Source of the DNA: Marinibacterium sp050389775
Lineage (GTDB): Bacteria > Pseudomonadota > Alphaproteobacteria > Rhodobacterales > Rhodobacteraceae
Direction of reading: 5' to 3'
Assembly: GCF_050389775.1 (NCBI RefSeq)
Contig: NZ_CP177144.1
Location: forward strand, 1,178,001 to 1,242,000
DNA: 64,000 nucleotides
The position numbers were made by a program, and so were the translations under genes. How positions within the stretch are numbered: position 1 is the first letter of the stretch; every line of letters starts with the position of its first letter. This document shows, in pieces, positions 52,221 through 60,514 of the stretch. The notes below the pieces were generated by a model, which saw only the letters and a list, made by a program, of their open reading frames with translations, was not told the DNA's origin and did not search any database.

Positions 52221-53231
52221 TCAGAGCGGTTCGAGCGTCAGGATCGGGCCGATGTAGCTGCGCAGCGGGGCGTCGCGTTCGCCCTTGATCAGGGTGATGT
52301 CGTCGGCCGGGGCGGTCGGGCCGATGGTCAGCCGGTCCACCGGCAGGCCCCGGTAGAAATCAAAGGCCAGCACGCCGATCCGGGGCACGTAGCTGTGCGG
52401 GTCGATGGTGGCCAGGGTCAGCGGGGCCTCGGGCTGGCCAGGGGCCGACAGGGTGACCGGCGCGCGGCCGCCGGCGGGATGGAACAGGTGCACCAGCCCC
52501 TGGGCAAAGAGCGGTTCGTCCAGCGCGATGACCTCGGTCTCGCCGCTGTCCAGCCGGGTGAAATCCAGCGCCATGTCCGAGATGTCGAAACTGTCCCGAG
52601 GCCGGCCCGGAAGGAACGGATCGAGGCTGGCCCGCCGGAACTCCGGCCGGGGCAGGCTGCGGGGCGCGGGCCGGGGGCGGTCCATCTGCTCCAGCAGGAA
52701 AGGCGCCAGCGCCTCGGCCATCACCGCGCCGCCTTCGGCCGTGGTATGCACGTCGTCGCGCAGCCAGCCCTCGACCGTGGCCTGCCCGTGACGGGCGACG
52801 AAACCGGCGGCCAGGTCGATCAGCGGCAGGTCCAGCTCGGCGCAGAAACGCCGCACAAGGTCGTCGAAATCCAGCACGACCGGCCGGTTCCAGCGCCGGT
52901 AATGCAGCATGAAGATCGGCATGGCGCCCATCTCGCGCACGGCCATGACCATGTCGGCCAGGTATTCCCGCCCGCGCGCCTCGGTCGACAGCGGGTGCAT
53001 GGCAAAGGCCGAGGCATTGATTTCCAGCAGCACGTGGCTGAACGGGCCCATCCGCTCGCCGGCGATGCGCAGGTAGGGCGGCACGACCTGCGGTTGCAAC
53101 GCGCCCAGGCCCAGCCGGCGCACGTCGATCTCGGGCGCGGCCTCGGCCAGCCGGTCGATCGTCGGCTGGGTAAAACCCGACTTGGTGGCGACGTTGGAAA
53201 ACCCGAAAATCAGCAATCTCTGCGGTGCCAT
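52221..53231 (-). CDS. SGNH/GDSL-type hydrolase or acetyltransferase-like protein
   Basis: This 336-residue protein starts MAPQRLLIFGFSNVATKSG (ATG 53231, AGGGAG upstream). GFSN replaces the usual GDS nucleophile block, with Ser in the expected place; GWLRDDVHTTAEGGAVMAEAL fits the block V DxxH. Residues about 85-125 carry LLEINASAFAMHPLS and MPIFMLHYRRWNRPVV. A C-terminal beta-rich domain follows. No signal peptide. Possibly a carbohydrate esterase or O-acyltransferase-like enzyme of the adjacent pathway. Confidence 0.72.
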   Translation of the reverse strand: MAPQRLLIFGFSNVATKSGFTQPTIDRLAEAAPEIDVRRLGLGALQPQVVPPYLRIAGERMGPFSHVLLEINASAFAMHPLSTEARGREYLADMVMAVREMGAMPIFMLHYRRWNRPVVLDFDDLVRRFCAELDLPLIDLAAGFVARHGQATVEGWLRDDVHTTAEGGAVMAEALAPFLLEQMDRPRPAPRSLPRPEFRRASLDPFLPGRPRDSFDISDMALDFTRLDSGETEVIALDEPLFAQGLVHLFHPAGGRAPVTLSAPGQPEAPLTLATIDPHSYVPRIGVLAFDFYRGLPVDRLTIGPTAPADDITLIKGERDAPLRSYIGPILTLEPL

Positions 53232-53401
53232 GGCGGCCTGCTCCCTACCTTTACCTGTACTGGGATGCCCGGGCCGGTGCCCGGCAATCGGGCCGGGCGG
53301 GCGGGCATGGCGGATGCAGACCATCCGCCGGGCGGAATGACAAGGCCGGGCGCGCGGTTGCAAGGCGTTGCCCGGTTGCAAGACTTCGAAGGACAGATGT
53401 G

Positions 53402-55564
53402 ATGACCATGCTGCATGCCACGGCCCCGGCGGGGGCAGGCGACGGCCCTGCAGGCGGCGAGGCCCTGCTGCCCGCGACGCTGTTGCATCACGCGGCCACC
53501 CGGCCCGAGGCCCCGGCCTATATCTTTGCCGATGCCCGGATCGCGCGCACCGCGCCGCTGCGCGACGATCCCACCGGCCAGGTCCTGACCTATGGCGCGC
53601 TGGCCGCCCAGGCCGGGGCGGTTGCCCGGATGCTGCGCGACCGGGGGCTTGTGCCCGCCGTGACCGAAAGCGTGACCGAAGGCGCGGCTGACGGGCAGGG
53701 CGATGGGCCGGACGATGGGCGCGACGGGCCGCGGTATGCCCTGATGGTCCAGCCCGGGCCGTCCTTTGTTGTCGCCCTGCTGGCCGCCTTCCTGCTGCGT
53801 GGCGCGGCCGTGCCGCTGGCCCCGCCGGCCAGTCCGGCGGCGCGCGGGCGGGCCGGCGCGATCCTGGCCCGGGCCGATTGCACCGCCGTGCTGACCGACC
53901 GGGCCACCGTCACGGCCATGGGCGCCGACTGGGTCACGATCCTGGGTGACCTGCCGCCCGTCCTGCTGGACGATGCCCCCGCGGCCGACGGCCTGCCCCC
54001 GCTGCCGGACACCCGGGCCGATGACATGGCCGTCCTGCAATTCACCTCCGGGTCGACGGGCGACCCCAAGGGCGTGATCATTCCCCATGGCGCGCTGGCT
54101 GCCCAGCACCGCGTGATCTGCGCCGGCGTGCGGCCCGAGGGCGAAGAGCGGCTGGTGACCTGGCTGCCGCCCGAACATGACATGGGCCTGGTCGGCGGGC
54201 TGTTGTTCAACGCCTGGCGGGGCGGGCCGGCCTGGGTGCTGTCGCCGGCCAGTTTCATGCGCCGCCCGCAGGTCTGGCTGGACCTGATCGGCCGGGTCGG
54301 GGCGACGATCACCGTGGCGCCCAACTCGGCCTATGATCTCTGTGTCCGGGCGATCCCGCCGACCCGGCGGGCTGCGCTCGACCTGTCCAGCCTGCGCATC
54401 GCGCTGAACGGGGCCGAGCCGATACGGGCCGAGACGATGGAAGCCTTCACCGAGGCCTTTGCGCCCCGGGGCTTTGACCCGGCCTGTTTCATGCCCTGTT
54501 ACGGCATGGCCGAGGCGACCCTGCTGGTCACCGGGGTCGGGCGCGGCGAAGGGGCCGAAGAGGGCTGGTTCGATGGCGAGGCGCTGGACCGGGGCATTGC
54601 CCGGCCGGTCGCACCGGGGGCGGGGCGGCGGCTGGTGTCATCGGGCCCGGCCCGCACCAGCGCGCCGCTGTGCATCGTCGATCCCGACAGCCACGCGGCC
54701 CTTCCCGAAGGCCGGGCCGGCGAGATCTGGATCGCCGGCGACAGCCTGGGCCGGGGCTATTTCCGCCAGCCCGAGCAGAGCGCGGCGACCTTTGCCGCCC
54801 GGCTGGACGACGGATCGGGGCGCTACCTGCGCAGCGGTGACATCGGCTTCCTGCATGGCGGGTCGCTCTATGTCACCGGGCGGATCAAGGACGTGGTCAT
54901 GTGGCTGGGCCGCACCCTGCATGCGGCCGACCTGGAACAGATGCTGGCCGCCGCCGACGTGGGCATCCGCCCCGGGCGGGTGGCCGTGCACCAGGATGCG
55001 GACGGGCAGGTCAACGTTGTGGCCGAAATCGCCCCGGCCCGGATCGACCAGGACGATGGCAGCGCGCTGGCCCGGGGGCTGTGGCACGCGCTGGTGTCCG
55101 GCGCCGGGGTCGAGCCGGGCCGGGTGCTGCTGGTGCGGCCGGGGTCCTTGCTCTGGACGACCAGCGGCAAGATCCGGCGGTCGGCCTCGCTGGAACGCGC
55201 GGCGGCCGATGCGCCCGAGGGCGGTTGCCTGCTGCTCGACTGGCTGCCCTATGGCGATGACGACCGGGCCGGGCCGCGGGCGGCGGCCGTGCGCCGGCTG
55301 CGCGCCGCCGCGGCCGATGGCCCGCCGGCCGAAGCCGCGCTGGCCGATTTCTTTGTCGAATGGATTGCCGGGTCGGTCGGGGTGGAACCGGCCGAGATCG
55401 ACCCCGAGATGCCCTGGGCCGACCTGGGCCTGTCGTCGCTGATGACCAGCGAGATGATCGCCGACCTGGAACTGGCCATCGACCGGGCGGTCGAGATCGA
55501 GCTGCTGTTCGAATTGCACAGCCCCGCCGAGCTGGCCGCCGAGCTGGCCGCCCCGGGCGCATGA
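53402..55564 (+). CDS. Fatty acyl-AMP ligase fused to an acyl carrier protein
   Basis: This 720-residue protein starts MTMLHATAPAG (GAAGGACAG upstream). Adenylation core FTSGSTGDPKGVIIPHGAL (about 217); then the FAAL-type sequence WLPPEHDMGLVGGLL, VAPNSAYDLC, RIALNGAEPIRAETM and MPCYGMAEATLLVTG. FAALs make acyl-adenylates and pass the acyl chain to a carrier rather than to CoA. The C-terminal about 80 residues are an ACP with the phosphopantetheine Ser in LGLSSLMTSEM. It overlaps the ketosynthase gene by ATGA, so the loaded acyl-ACP is probably its substrate. Confidence 0.88.
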   Translation: MTMLHATAPAGAGDGPAGGEALLPATLLHHAATRPEAPAYIFADARIARTAPLRDDPTGQVLTYGALAAQAGAVARMLRDRGLVPAVTESVTEGAADGQGDGPDDGRDGPRYALMVQPGPSFVVALLAAFLLRGAAVPLAPPASPAARGRAGAILARADCTAVLTDRATVTAMGADWVTILGDLPPVLLDDAPAADGLPPLPDTRADDMAVLQFTSGSTGDPKGVIIPHGALAAQHRVICAGVRPEGEERLVTWLPPEHDMGLVGGLLFNAWRGGPAWVLSPASFMRRPQVWLDLIGRVGATITVAPNSAYDLCVRAIPPTRRAALDLSSLRIALNGAEPIRAETMEAFTEAFAPRGFDPACFMPCYGMAEATLLVTGVGRGEGAEEGWFDGEALDRGIARPVAPGAGRRLVSSGPARTSAPLCIVDPDSHAALPEGRAGEIWIAGDSLGRGYFRQPEQSAATFAARLDDGSGRYLRSGDIGFLHGGSLYVTGRIKDVVMWLGRTLHAADLEQMLAAADVGIRPGRVAVHQDADGQVNVVAEIAPARIDQDDGSALARGLWHALVSGAGVEPGRVLLVRPGSLLWTTSGKIRRSASLERAAADAPEGGCLLLDWLPYGDDDRAGPRAAAVRRLRAAAADGPPAEAALADFFVEWIAGSVGVEPAEIDPEMPWADLGLSSLMTSEMIADLELAIDRAVEIELLFELHSPAELAAELAAPGA

Positions 55565-57714
55565 GCGTGCCGCCCCGCCCCGAGCCGATTGCCGTGGTCG
55601 GCATGGCCTGCCGCTTTCCCGGGGCTGACAGCCCCGATGCCCTGGCCCGCCTGCTGCGCGCCGGGGCGACCAGCGTCGCGCCGGTGCCCGACGCCCGGCG
55701 TGCGCTCTGGGCCACGGGCCAGGCCGACACCGAAACGCTCTGGTCGGGCATCCACGCCCGCCACGCCGGGCTGATCGACGGGATCGAGACCTTCGACCGC
55801 CTGCCGTTCCGCATCTCGGCCACCGAGGTGCCGCTGGTCGACCCGATGCAGCGGCTGGCCCTGGAAACCGGCTGGCATGCGCTGGAAGATGCCGGGCTGG
55901 CACCGGCAGAGCTGGAAGACAGGCCCGTCGGGGTGTTCATGGGCGCGGCGGCCTCTGATTACACCCTGCTGCTGACCGGCGCGGGCCTGCCGGGGCAGGG
56001 CCATCCGCATCTGCCCAATGCCGGGCAGAACGGCGCGATTTCCGGGCGGCTGAGCTATTGCCTGGGGCTGGTCGGGCCGTCCTACACGGTGGACACGGCC
56101 TGTTCGGCAGCGCTGTCGGCCGTGGCCCTGGCCGGCGAGGCGTTGCAGGCCGGGCGCTGCGACATCGTGCTGGCGGGCGGGGTGAATGCGCTGCTGGCCG
56201 GGTCGACCACGGCCATTCTCTGCGCCGGCCCGGTGCTGAGCCCGACGGGCGAGACGCGCAGTTTCGATGCCGGGGCGGCGGGGTTCGTGCGGGGCGAGGG
56301 CTGTGGCATGCTGGTGCTCAAGCGGCTGGGCGATGCCCGGGCCGATGGCGACCGCATCCATGCCGTGCTGCCGGGCTGGGCCACCGGCCAGGACGGCCGG
56401 TCGAACGGGCTGAGCGCTCCGTCGCGGGCCGGCCAGGCCCGGGTGATCACCGAGGCCCTGCGCCGGTCCGGGCTGGCGCCCGACGCGGTGGGATATATCG
56501 AGGCGCACGGGTCGGCCACGGCCCTGGGCGACGTGATCGAGACCCAGGCCCTGGGCGATGCCCATGCCGGCCGGACCGGGGCGCCCGGCGGGCTGGGCTC
56601 GATCAAGGCGGTGATGGGCCACCTGGAGGCGGCGGCGGGCATTGCCGGGCTGATCAAGGCGATTGTCATGGTGCGCGACGGTTTCGTGCCGTCCCAGCCG
56701 TTGTTCGACAGGCCCAACCCGCGGATCGACTGGGCGGCCTTGCCCTTCCGCGTGCCGCAGGCCACGGCCGATTGGCCTGGGGCCCGGCGGGTCGCCGGGG
56801 TCAGTGCCTTCGGCATGAGCGGGATGAATGCGCATGTGCTGGTGGCCTCGGTGGAGGCTGCTGATGCGGGGGATGCGGCGGCTGCGGGCGGTGCGTCCGG
56901 TGCGGGTGCAGCGGCCGGTGCGTTTGGTACGGCGCCTGTGGGTGATGAGGGCGCTACGCCCGGTGAGCCCGGTGTGGCGCCTGTTGTGGCTGCGTCTGGC
57001 GCGGTGCCCGTGGCCGATGCGCGAGGTGGCGGGTTTGTGGCCCGTGCGGGTGATGGCTCTGGTACAGCGTCTTTGGGTGATGCCGAGGATGCGGCGCCTG
57101 TCACGGCAGCACCGGGGCAGGGGGGCGGCGGACCGCAGCTGTTCCTGCTGTCGGCCGCCAATGGCCCGGCGATACAGGCCCGGGCCGCGCAACTGGCCGA
57201 GACATTGCGCGCCGCCCCGCCGGAGCAGTTTGCCGCGCTGGCCGCCGCGACCTGCCGGCGCTGGACCGGCCTGTCGCATCGCGCCGGGTTCCTGGCCGCC
57301 GACCCGGCCGAGGCCCTTGCCCGGCTGGCCGTGCTGACCGATGCCCCGCCGGCCCGGGCGCCGCGTGCGCCGCGCCGCCTGGCGCTGGCCCTGCCGCCCG
57401 ATCTGCCGGCCGACCTGGCCGCCGGCCTTGCCCCCCGGCTGGCCGCGCTCTGTCCGGGACTGGCCCTCGACGCCGGGGCCGAGCTGCGGATCGCGGATGT
57501 GCCCGAGGCCCCCGACCGGCCCCGCGCCCTGTTGCTGAATGCCGCGCTGGCCCTGTCCCTGGCCGGGGCGTCGGTTGCCACCGACGCGCTCTATCCGCCG
57601 GCGTTGGCCAAGGCCGTCGCTCTGCCTCCCTATCCGTTCCAGCGCCAGCGGGCCTGGTTCGACGACCTGCCCGGCACCGGAGCCGTTCCGGGCACAAGGA
57701 CATCCAGCCCATGA
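55561..57714 (+). CDS. Type I ketosynthase with linker but no acyltransferase domain
   Basis: This 717-residue protein begins MSVPPRPEPIAVVGMACRFP. The KS (about 1-430) has the triad Cys181 (DTACSAAL), His316 (EAHGSATALGD) and His354 (GHLEAAAG). An Ala/Gly-rich stretch follows (436-520), then KS-AT-linker-like sequence (LFLLSAANGPAIQARA). The chain ends with the post-AT linker motif PYPFQRQRAW. The expected AT domain, about 300 residues with GHSxG, is absent; only about 150 residues lie between. It probably performs one condensation with substrate supplied in trans. Confidence 0.88.
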   Translation: MSVPPRPEPIAVVGMACRFPGADSPDALARLLRAGATSVAPVPDARRALWATGQADTETLWSGIHARHAGLIDGIETFDRLPFRISATEVPLVDPMQRLALETGWHALEDAGLAPAELEDRPVGVFMGAAASDYTLLLTGAGLPGQGHPHLPNAGQNGAISGRLSYCLGLVGPSYTVDTACSAALSAVALAGEALQAGRCDIVLAGGVNALLAGSTTAILCAGPVLSPTGETRSFDAGAAGFVRGEGCGMLVLKRLGDARADGDRIHAVLPGWATGQDGRSNGLSAPSRAGQARVITEALRRSGLAPDAVGYIEAHGSATALGDVIETQALGDAHAGRTGAPGGLGSIKAVMGHLEAAAGIAGLIKAIVMVRDGFVPSQPLFDRPNPRIDWAALPFRVPQATADWPGARRVAGVSAFGMSGMNAHVLVASVEAADAGDAAAAGGASGAGAAAGAFGTAPVGDEGATPGEPGVAPVVAASGAVPVADARGGGFVARAGDGSGTASLGDAEDAAPVTAAPGQGGGGPQLFLLSAANGPAIQARAAQLAETLRAAPPEQFAALAAATCRRWTGLSHRAGFLAADPAEALARLAVLTDAPPARAPRAPRRLALALPPDLPADLAAGLAPRLAALCPGLALDAGAELRIADVPEAPDRPRALLLNAALALSLAGASVATDALYPPALAKAVALPPYPFQRQRAWFDDLPGTGAVPGTRTSSP

Positions 57715-59420
57715 CCAATGCCAATATCTATACCCTGCTGCACCGTGCCTGGACCGATCCCGCGGCCGTTGCGCTGTACGATTGCCCCGACGTGGCCGGC
57801 GCCGAGGTCACCTATGGCGCGCTGGACGCGGCGGTTGCCCGGGCCGCCGCCGCGCTGGCCGAACGGGGGCTGGTCCCGGGCGACCGGCTGGCCATGGCCC
57901 TGCCGAAATCCACCGCCACCTTCGTGCTGTTCCTCGCCGCGTTGCGGTCGGGCCTGACGCTGGTGCCCTGCAACCCGGCCAGCCCGGCCCAGGGCGTGGC
58001 GGCCATGCTGGAGCGTACCGATCCGGCGCTGGTGCTGGTCGATGCCGAGGCTCCCGCCGGGCCGATCGCGCTTGCCGCGCGCACCGCCGGCGCCCGGGTC
58101 GATACCGTTGCGGCCGGGGCGGGGCTTGATCCGCTTTCCTCGGGCAGTGCGTCCGATGCCGCGCCTGATCCAATGTCCTTGGATGGTGGGGCCGGGGTTG
58201 ACCCGCTGCCCTCGGAGAATGCAGCCGATGCCGGACGTGACGCGCTGTCCTCGCACAACGGAGCCGACGTTACCCCCGCCGTGCTGACCGGCGATCACCC
58301 GGCGATCATCCTCTTTACCTCGGGCAGCACCGGCGCGCCCAAGGGCGTGCCGATCACCCATGGCGCCCTGGCCGGTCAGGCCCGGGCCCTGTGCGACGCC
58401 TGGCAGATCACCGCGGCCGACCGGCTGCTGCACGTGCTGCCGATGACCCATGCCCACGGGCTGATCATCTCGCTGTTGCCCCTGCTGCTGGCCGGCGGGG
58501 CGATCTGCCTGCGCGGACGGTTCGAACCGGGCGACGTGGTTGCCCGCCTGCCTCGGGCCAGCTGCTTCATGGGCGTGCCCTTCACCTATGCCCAGCTGAT
58601 GGACCATCCCGGTTTCGATGCCCCGGCCTGTGCCACGATCCGCCTGTTCGTCAGCGGCTCGGCCCCCCTGCCGGACGACCTGCGCCAGGGGTTCGAAGCC
58701 CGCACCGGCCATCCGCTGCTGGAACGGTATGGCATGACGGAAACCCTGATCTCGACGGCCAACGGCCCGGCCAGCCATCGCGGGGGCAGCGTCGGCCGGC
58801 CGCTGCCCGGGGTCGACCTGCGCATCCGCCCGCTCGGCGCGCCCGATGGCCCCGATGCCGCGCCGGGCGAGGAAGGCGAGGTCGAGCTGCGCGGGCCGTC
58901 GGTGCTGTCGGGCTATCTCGCCGCGCCCGACCAGACGGCCGGGGCCTTTGCCCCGGATGGCTTTTTCCGCACCGGGGACCTGGGCCGACTGGATGCCGAC
59001 GGGTTCCTGTCGATCACCGGCCGGGCCAAGGACCTGATCGTCTATGCCGGGCTCAAGGTGCATCCGGCCGAGGTCGAAGCCGCGCTGCGGGAGCTGGACG
59101 AGATCGGCGATGCCTGCGTGTTCGGCGTGCCCCATCCCAGCGCGGGCGAGGCCGTCATGGCCGCCGTGGTGCTGCGGCCCGGGGCCGGGGCGACCAGCCC
59201 GGCGGCCCTGCGCGGGCAGTTGATCGGCAGCCTGCCGCCCAGCCACGTGCCCCGGCGCATCCATGTGCTGGCCGACCTGCCGCGCAACGCCATGGGCAAG
59301 CTGCAGCGCAACGTGCTGCGCGACTGGCATGCCGACGGCCGGCTGGCCGCCGGTGGTGATGGCGGAGCGGGAGCGGAAACCGGCGCTCAGCCCGGCTTGT
59401 GCGCGGACACCAAGAGGTAA
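57711..59420 (+). CDS. MatB-like malonyl/acyl-CoA synthetase
   Basis: This 569-residue adenylate-forming enzyme has FTSGSTGAPKGVPITHGAL (about 203), VLPMTHAHGLIISLLPLLLAG, LLERYGMTETLISTANG and the C-terminal RAKDLIVYAGLKVHPAEVE, with the catalytic Lys region LPRNAMGKLQRN. The HxHGL and RYGMTET blocks are closest to malonyl-CoA synthetases. Residues 137-187 are an inserted repeat. ATGA overlap with the ketosynthase gene suggests it supplies the extender unit for the condensation. Its end overlaps the convergent methyltransferase by 34 bp. Confidence 0.85.
   Translation: MTNANIYTLLHRAWTDPAAVALYDCPDVAGAEVTYGALDAAVARAAAALAERGLVPGDRLAMALPKSTATFVLFLAALRSGLTLVPCNPASPAQGVAAMLERTDPALVLVDAEAPAGPIALAARTAGARVDTVAAGAGLDPLSSGSASDAAPDPMSLDGGAGVDPLPSENAADAGRDALSSHNGADVTPAVLTGDHPAIILFTSGSTGAPKGVPITHGALAGQARALCDAWQITAADRLLHVLPMTHAHGLIISLLPLLLAGGAICLRGRFEPGDVVARLPRASCFMGVPFTYAQLMDHPGFDAPACATIRLFVSGSAPLPDDLRQGFEARTGHPLLERYGMTETLISTANGPASHRGGSVGRPLPGVDLRIRPLGAPDGPDAAPGEEGEVELRGPSVLSGYLAAPDQTAGAFAPDGFFRTGDLGRLDADGFLSITGRAKDLIVYAGLKVHPAEVEAALRELDEIGDACVFGVPHPSAGEAVMAAVVLRPGAGATSPAALRGQLIGSLPPSHVPRRIHVLADLPRNAMGKLQRNVLRDWHADGRLAAGGDGGAGAETGAQPGLCADTKR
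58117..58280 (+). repeat. Three imperfect about 50-bp repeats inserted in the acyl-CoA synthetase gene
   Basis: The units encode variants of DPLSSGSASDAAP, DPLPSENAADAGR and DALSSHNGADVTP. They lie in the N-terminal lobe just before the TSGSTG loop and have lower GC at third positions than the flanks. They are probably a surface loop expansion. Confidence 0.7.
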
Positions 59421-60139
59421 TCCTTGAACGTGGCCTCGATCGACCGGGCCGAGGCCTGCATCGCATTGGCCGCAAGGACCCGGGCAAAGGGCGTGACGGT
59501 CTGGTCGCGGATGCTGGTCAGTTCGATCCGCGTGAACCCGGTCTCGGCCAGCAGCTCTGTATAGGCCGCGATCGTCGGCAGCACGTTGTCGGCGGGCATG
59601 ATGGTCATCGGCGCATCGGCCAGGATGTCGGTCAGCACCATCTGGCCGCCGGGAGCCAGCACGCGCAGGGCCTCGCGCAGGAAGGTCCGTCGAGGGCGGA
59701 AATGCATCGCCGCCTCGATGCTGTGGACCCGGTCGAAATGGTCATCGGGGAAATCCAGCGCACAGGCATCGCCCTGCACGAAATCGACCCGCCCGCCGCC
59801 ATGGGCCTCGCGCGCGAATGCGACCTGGCGGGCCGAATAGTTCAGCCCGGTCACCCGTGCGGCGGGATAGAACTCGGCAAAGGCCCGGCTGCAGGCGCCC
59901 AGCCCGCAGCCGACGTCAAGCACGCGGGCCACGCCGTCGGGGTGGGAATCGGCTTCGACATGGCGTTCGACCATCCGCGCGGCGGCCTCGCGCAGGGTTG
60001 CAACGGGGCGACCTGCGGCATCGGTCCAAAACCCGAAGTTGTAGAAATCGCAGCCGTCGAAGAGCCGGCGCATCGCAGGGTGGAAAATGCCGAAGTCATA
60101 CTCGTTTTCCGAGAGTTTCAGCTGCGCCGTATCGTCCAT
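59387..60139 (-). CDS. Class I SAM-dependent methyltransferase
   Basis: This 250-residue protein starts MDDTAQLKLSENEYDFG (ATG 60139, GAAGGG upstream). The SAM site is VLDVGCGLGACSRAFAEFYP (motif I), with VDFVQGDACALDFPDDHFDRVHSIEAAMHF (motifs II-III). The layout, with YNFGFW before motif I, resembles small-molecule O- or C-methyltransferases (UbiE/PhoMT-like). It is divergent from the ACP gene with a 91-bp shared promoter region, and it runs convergently into the synthetase gene with 34 bp of overlap. A tailoring role in the locus is likely. Confidence 0.85.
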   Translation of the reverse strand: MDDTAQLKLSENEYDFGIFHPAMRRLFDGCDFYNFGFWTDAAGRPVATLREAAARMVERHVEADSHPDGVARVLDVGCGLGACSRAFAEFYPAARVTGLNYSARQVAFAREAHGGGRVDFVQGDACALDFPDDHFDRVHSIEAAMHFRPRRTFLREALRVLAPGGQMVLTDILADAPMTIMPADNVLPTIAAYTELLAETGFTRIELTSIRDQTVTPFARVLAANAMQASARSIEATFKDYLLVSAHKPG

Positions 60140-60230
60140 AAACCCTTCTCCGCATTGCATGATCTTGTCCGGTGATGAATACTTACGTTTACCAGAATTA
60201 ACGATAACCGGCATTACCGAAAGTACGCGC

Positions 60231-60512
60231 ATGACGACGAAGACCGCAGCAGAGAAACCCGCAACGGCCGAAGATATCCAAGCCTGGCTGGTCACTTACA
60301 TTTCTTCGGTCATCGACGTGCCGCAGGATCCGTTTCCGGTCGAGGAACGCTTTGACCGGTACGGGCTGGATTCGGTCGAGATGACGATCATGTGCGGCAT
60401 GCTCGAAGAAGCCTATGGCGTCGAAGTGAATCCGACCGAGGTCATCGACAACCCCAACGTCAAGGCGCTGTCGGCGCATCTGTTCGACCGGCTGTCCAGC
60501 GACGCGGCGTGA
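60231..60512 (+). CDS. Stand-alone acyl carrier protein
   Basis: This 93-residue protein starts MTTKTAAEKPATAEDIQAWL and has the four-helix ACP pattern with phosphopantetheine Ser48 in YGLDSVEMTIMCGML. ATG 60231 is preferred over upstream starts, which would overlap the divergent methyltransferase gene. A GTGA or close overlap with the next gene shows an operon of ACP, pyruvyl transferase and dioxygenases. It may carry the chain for the KS. Confidence 0.9.
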   Translation: MTTKTAAEKPATAEDIQAWLVTYISSVIDVPQDPFPVEERFDRYGLDSVEMTIMCGMLEEAYGVEVNPTEVIDNPNVKALSAHLFDRLSSDAA

Positions 60513-60514
60513 CC

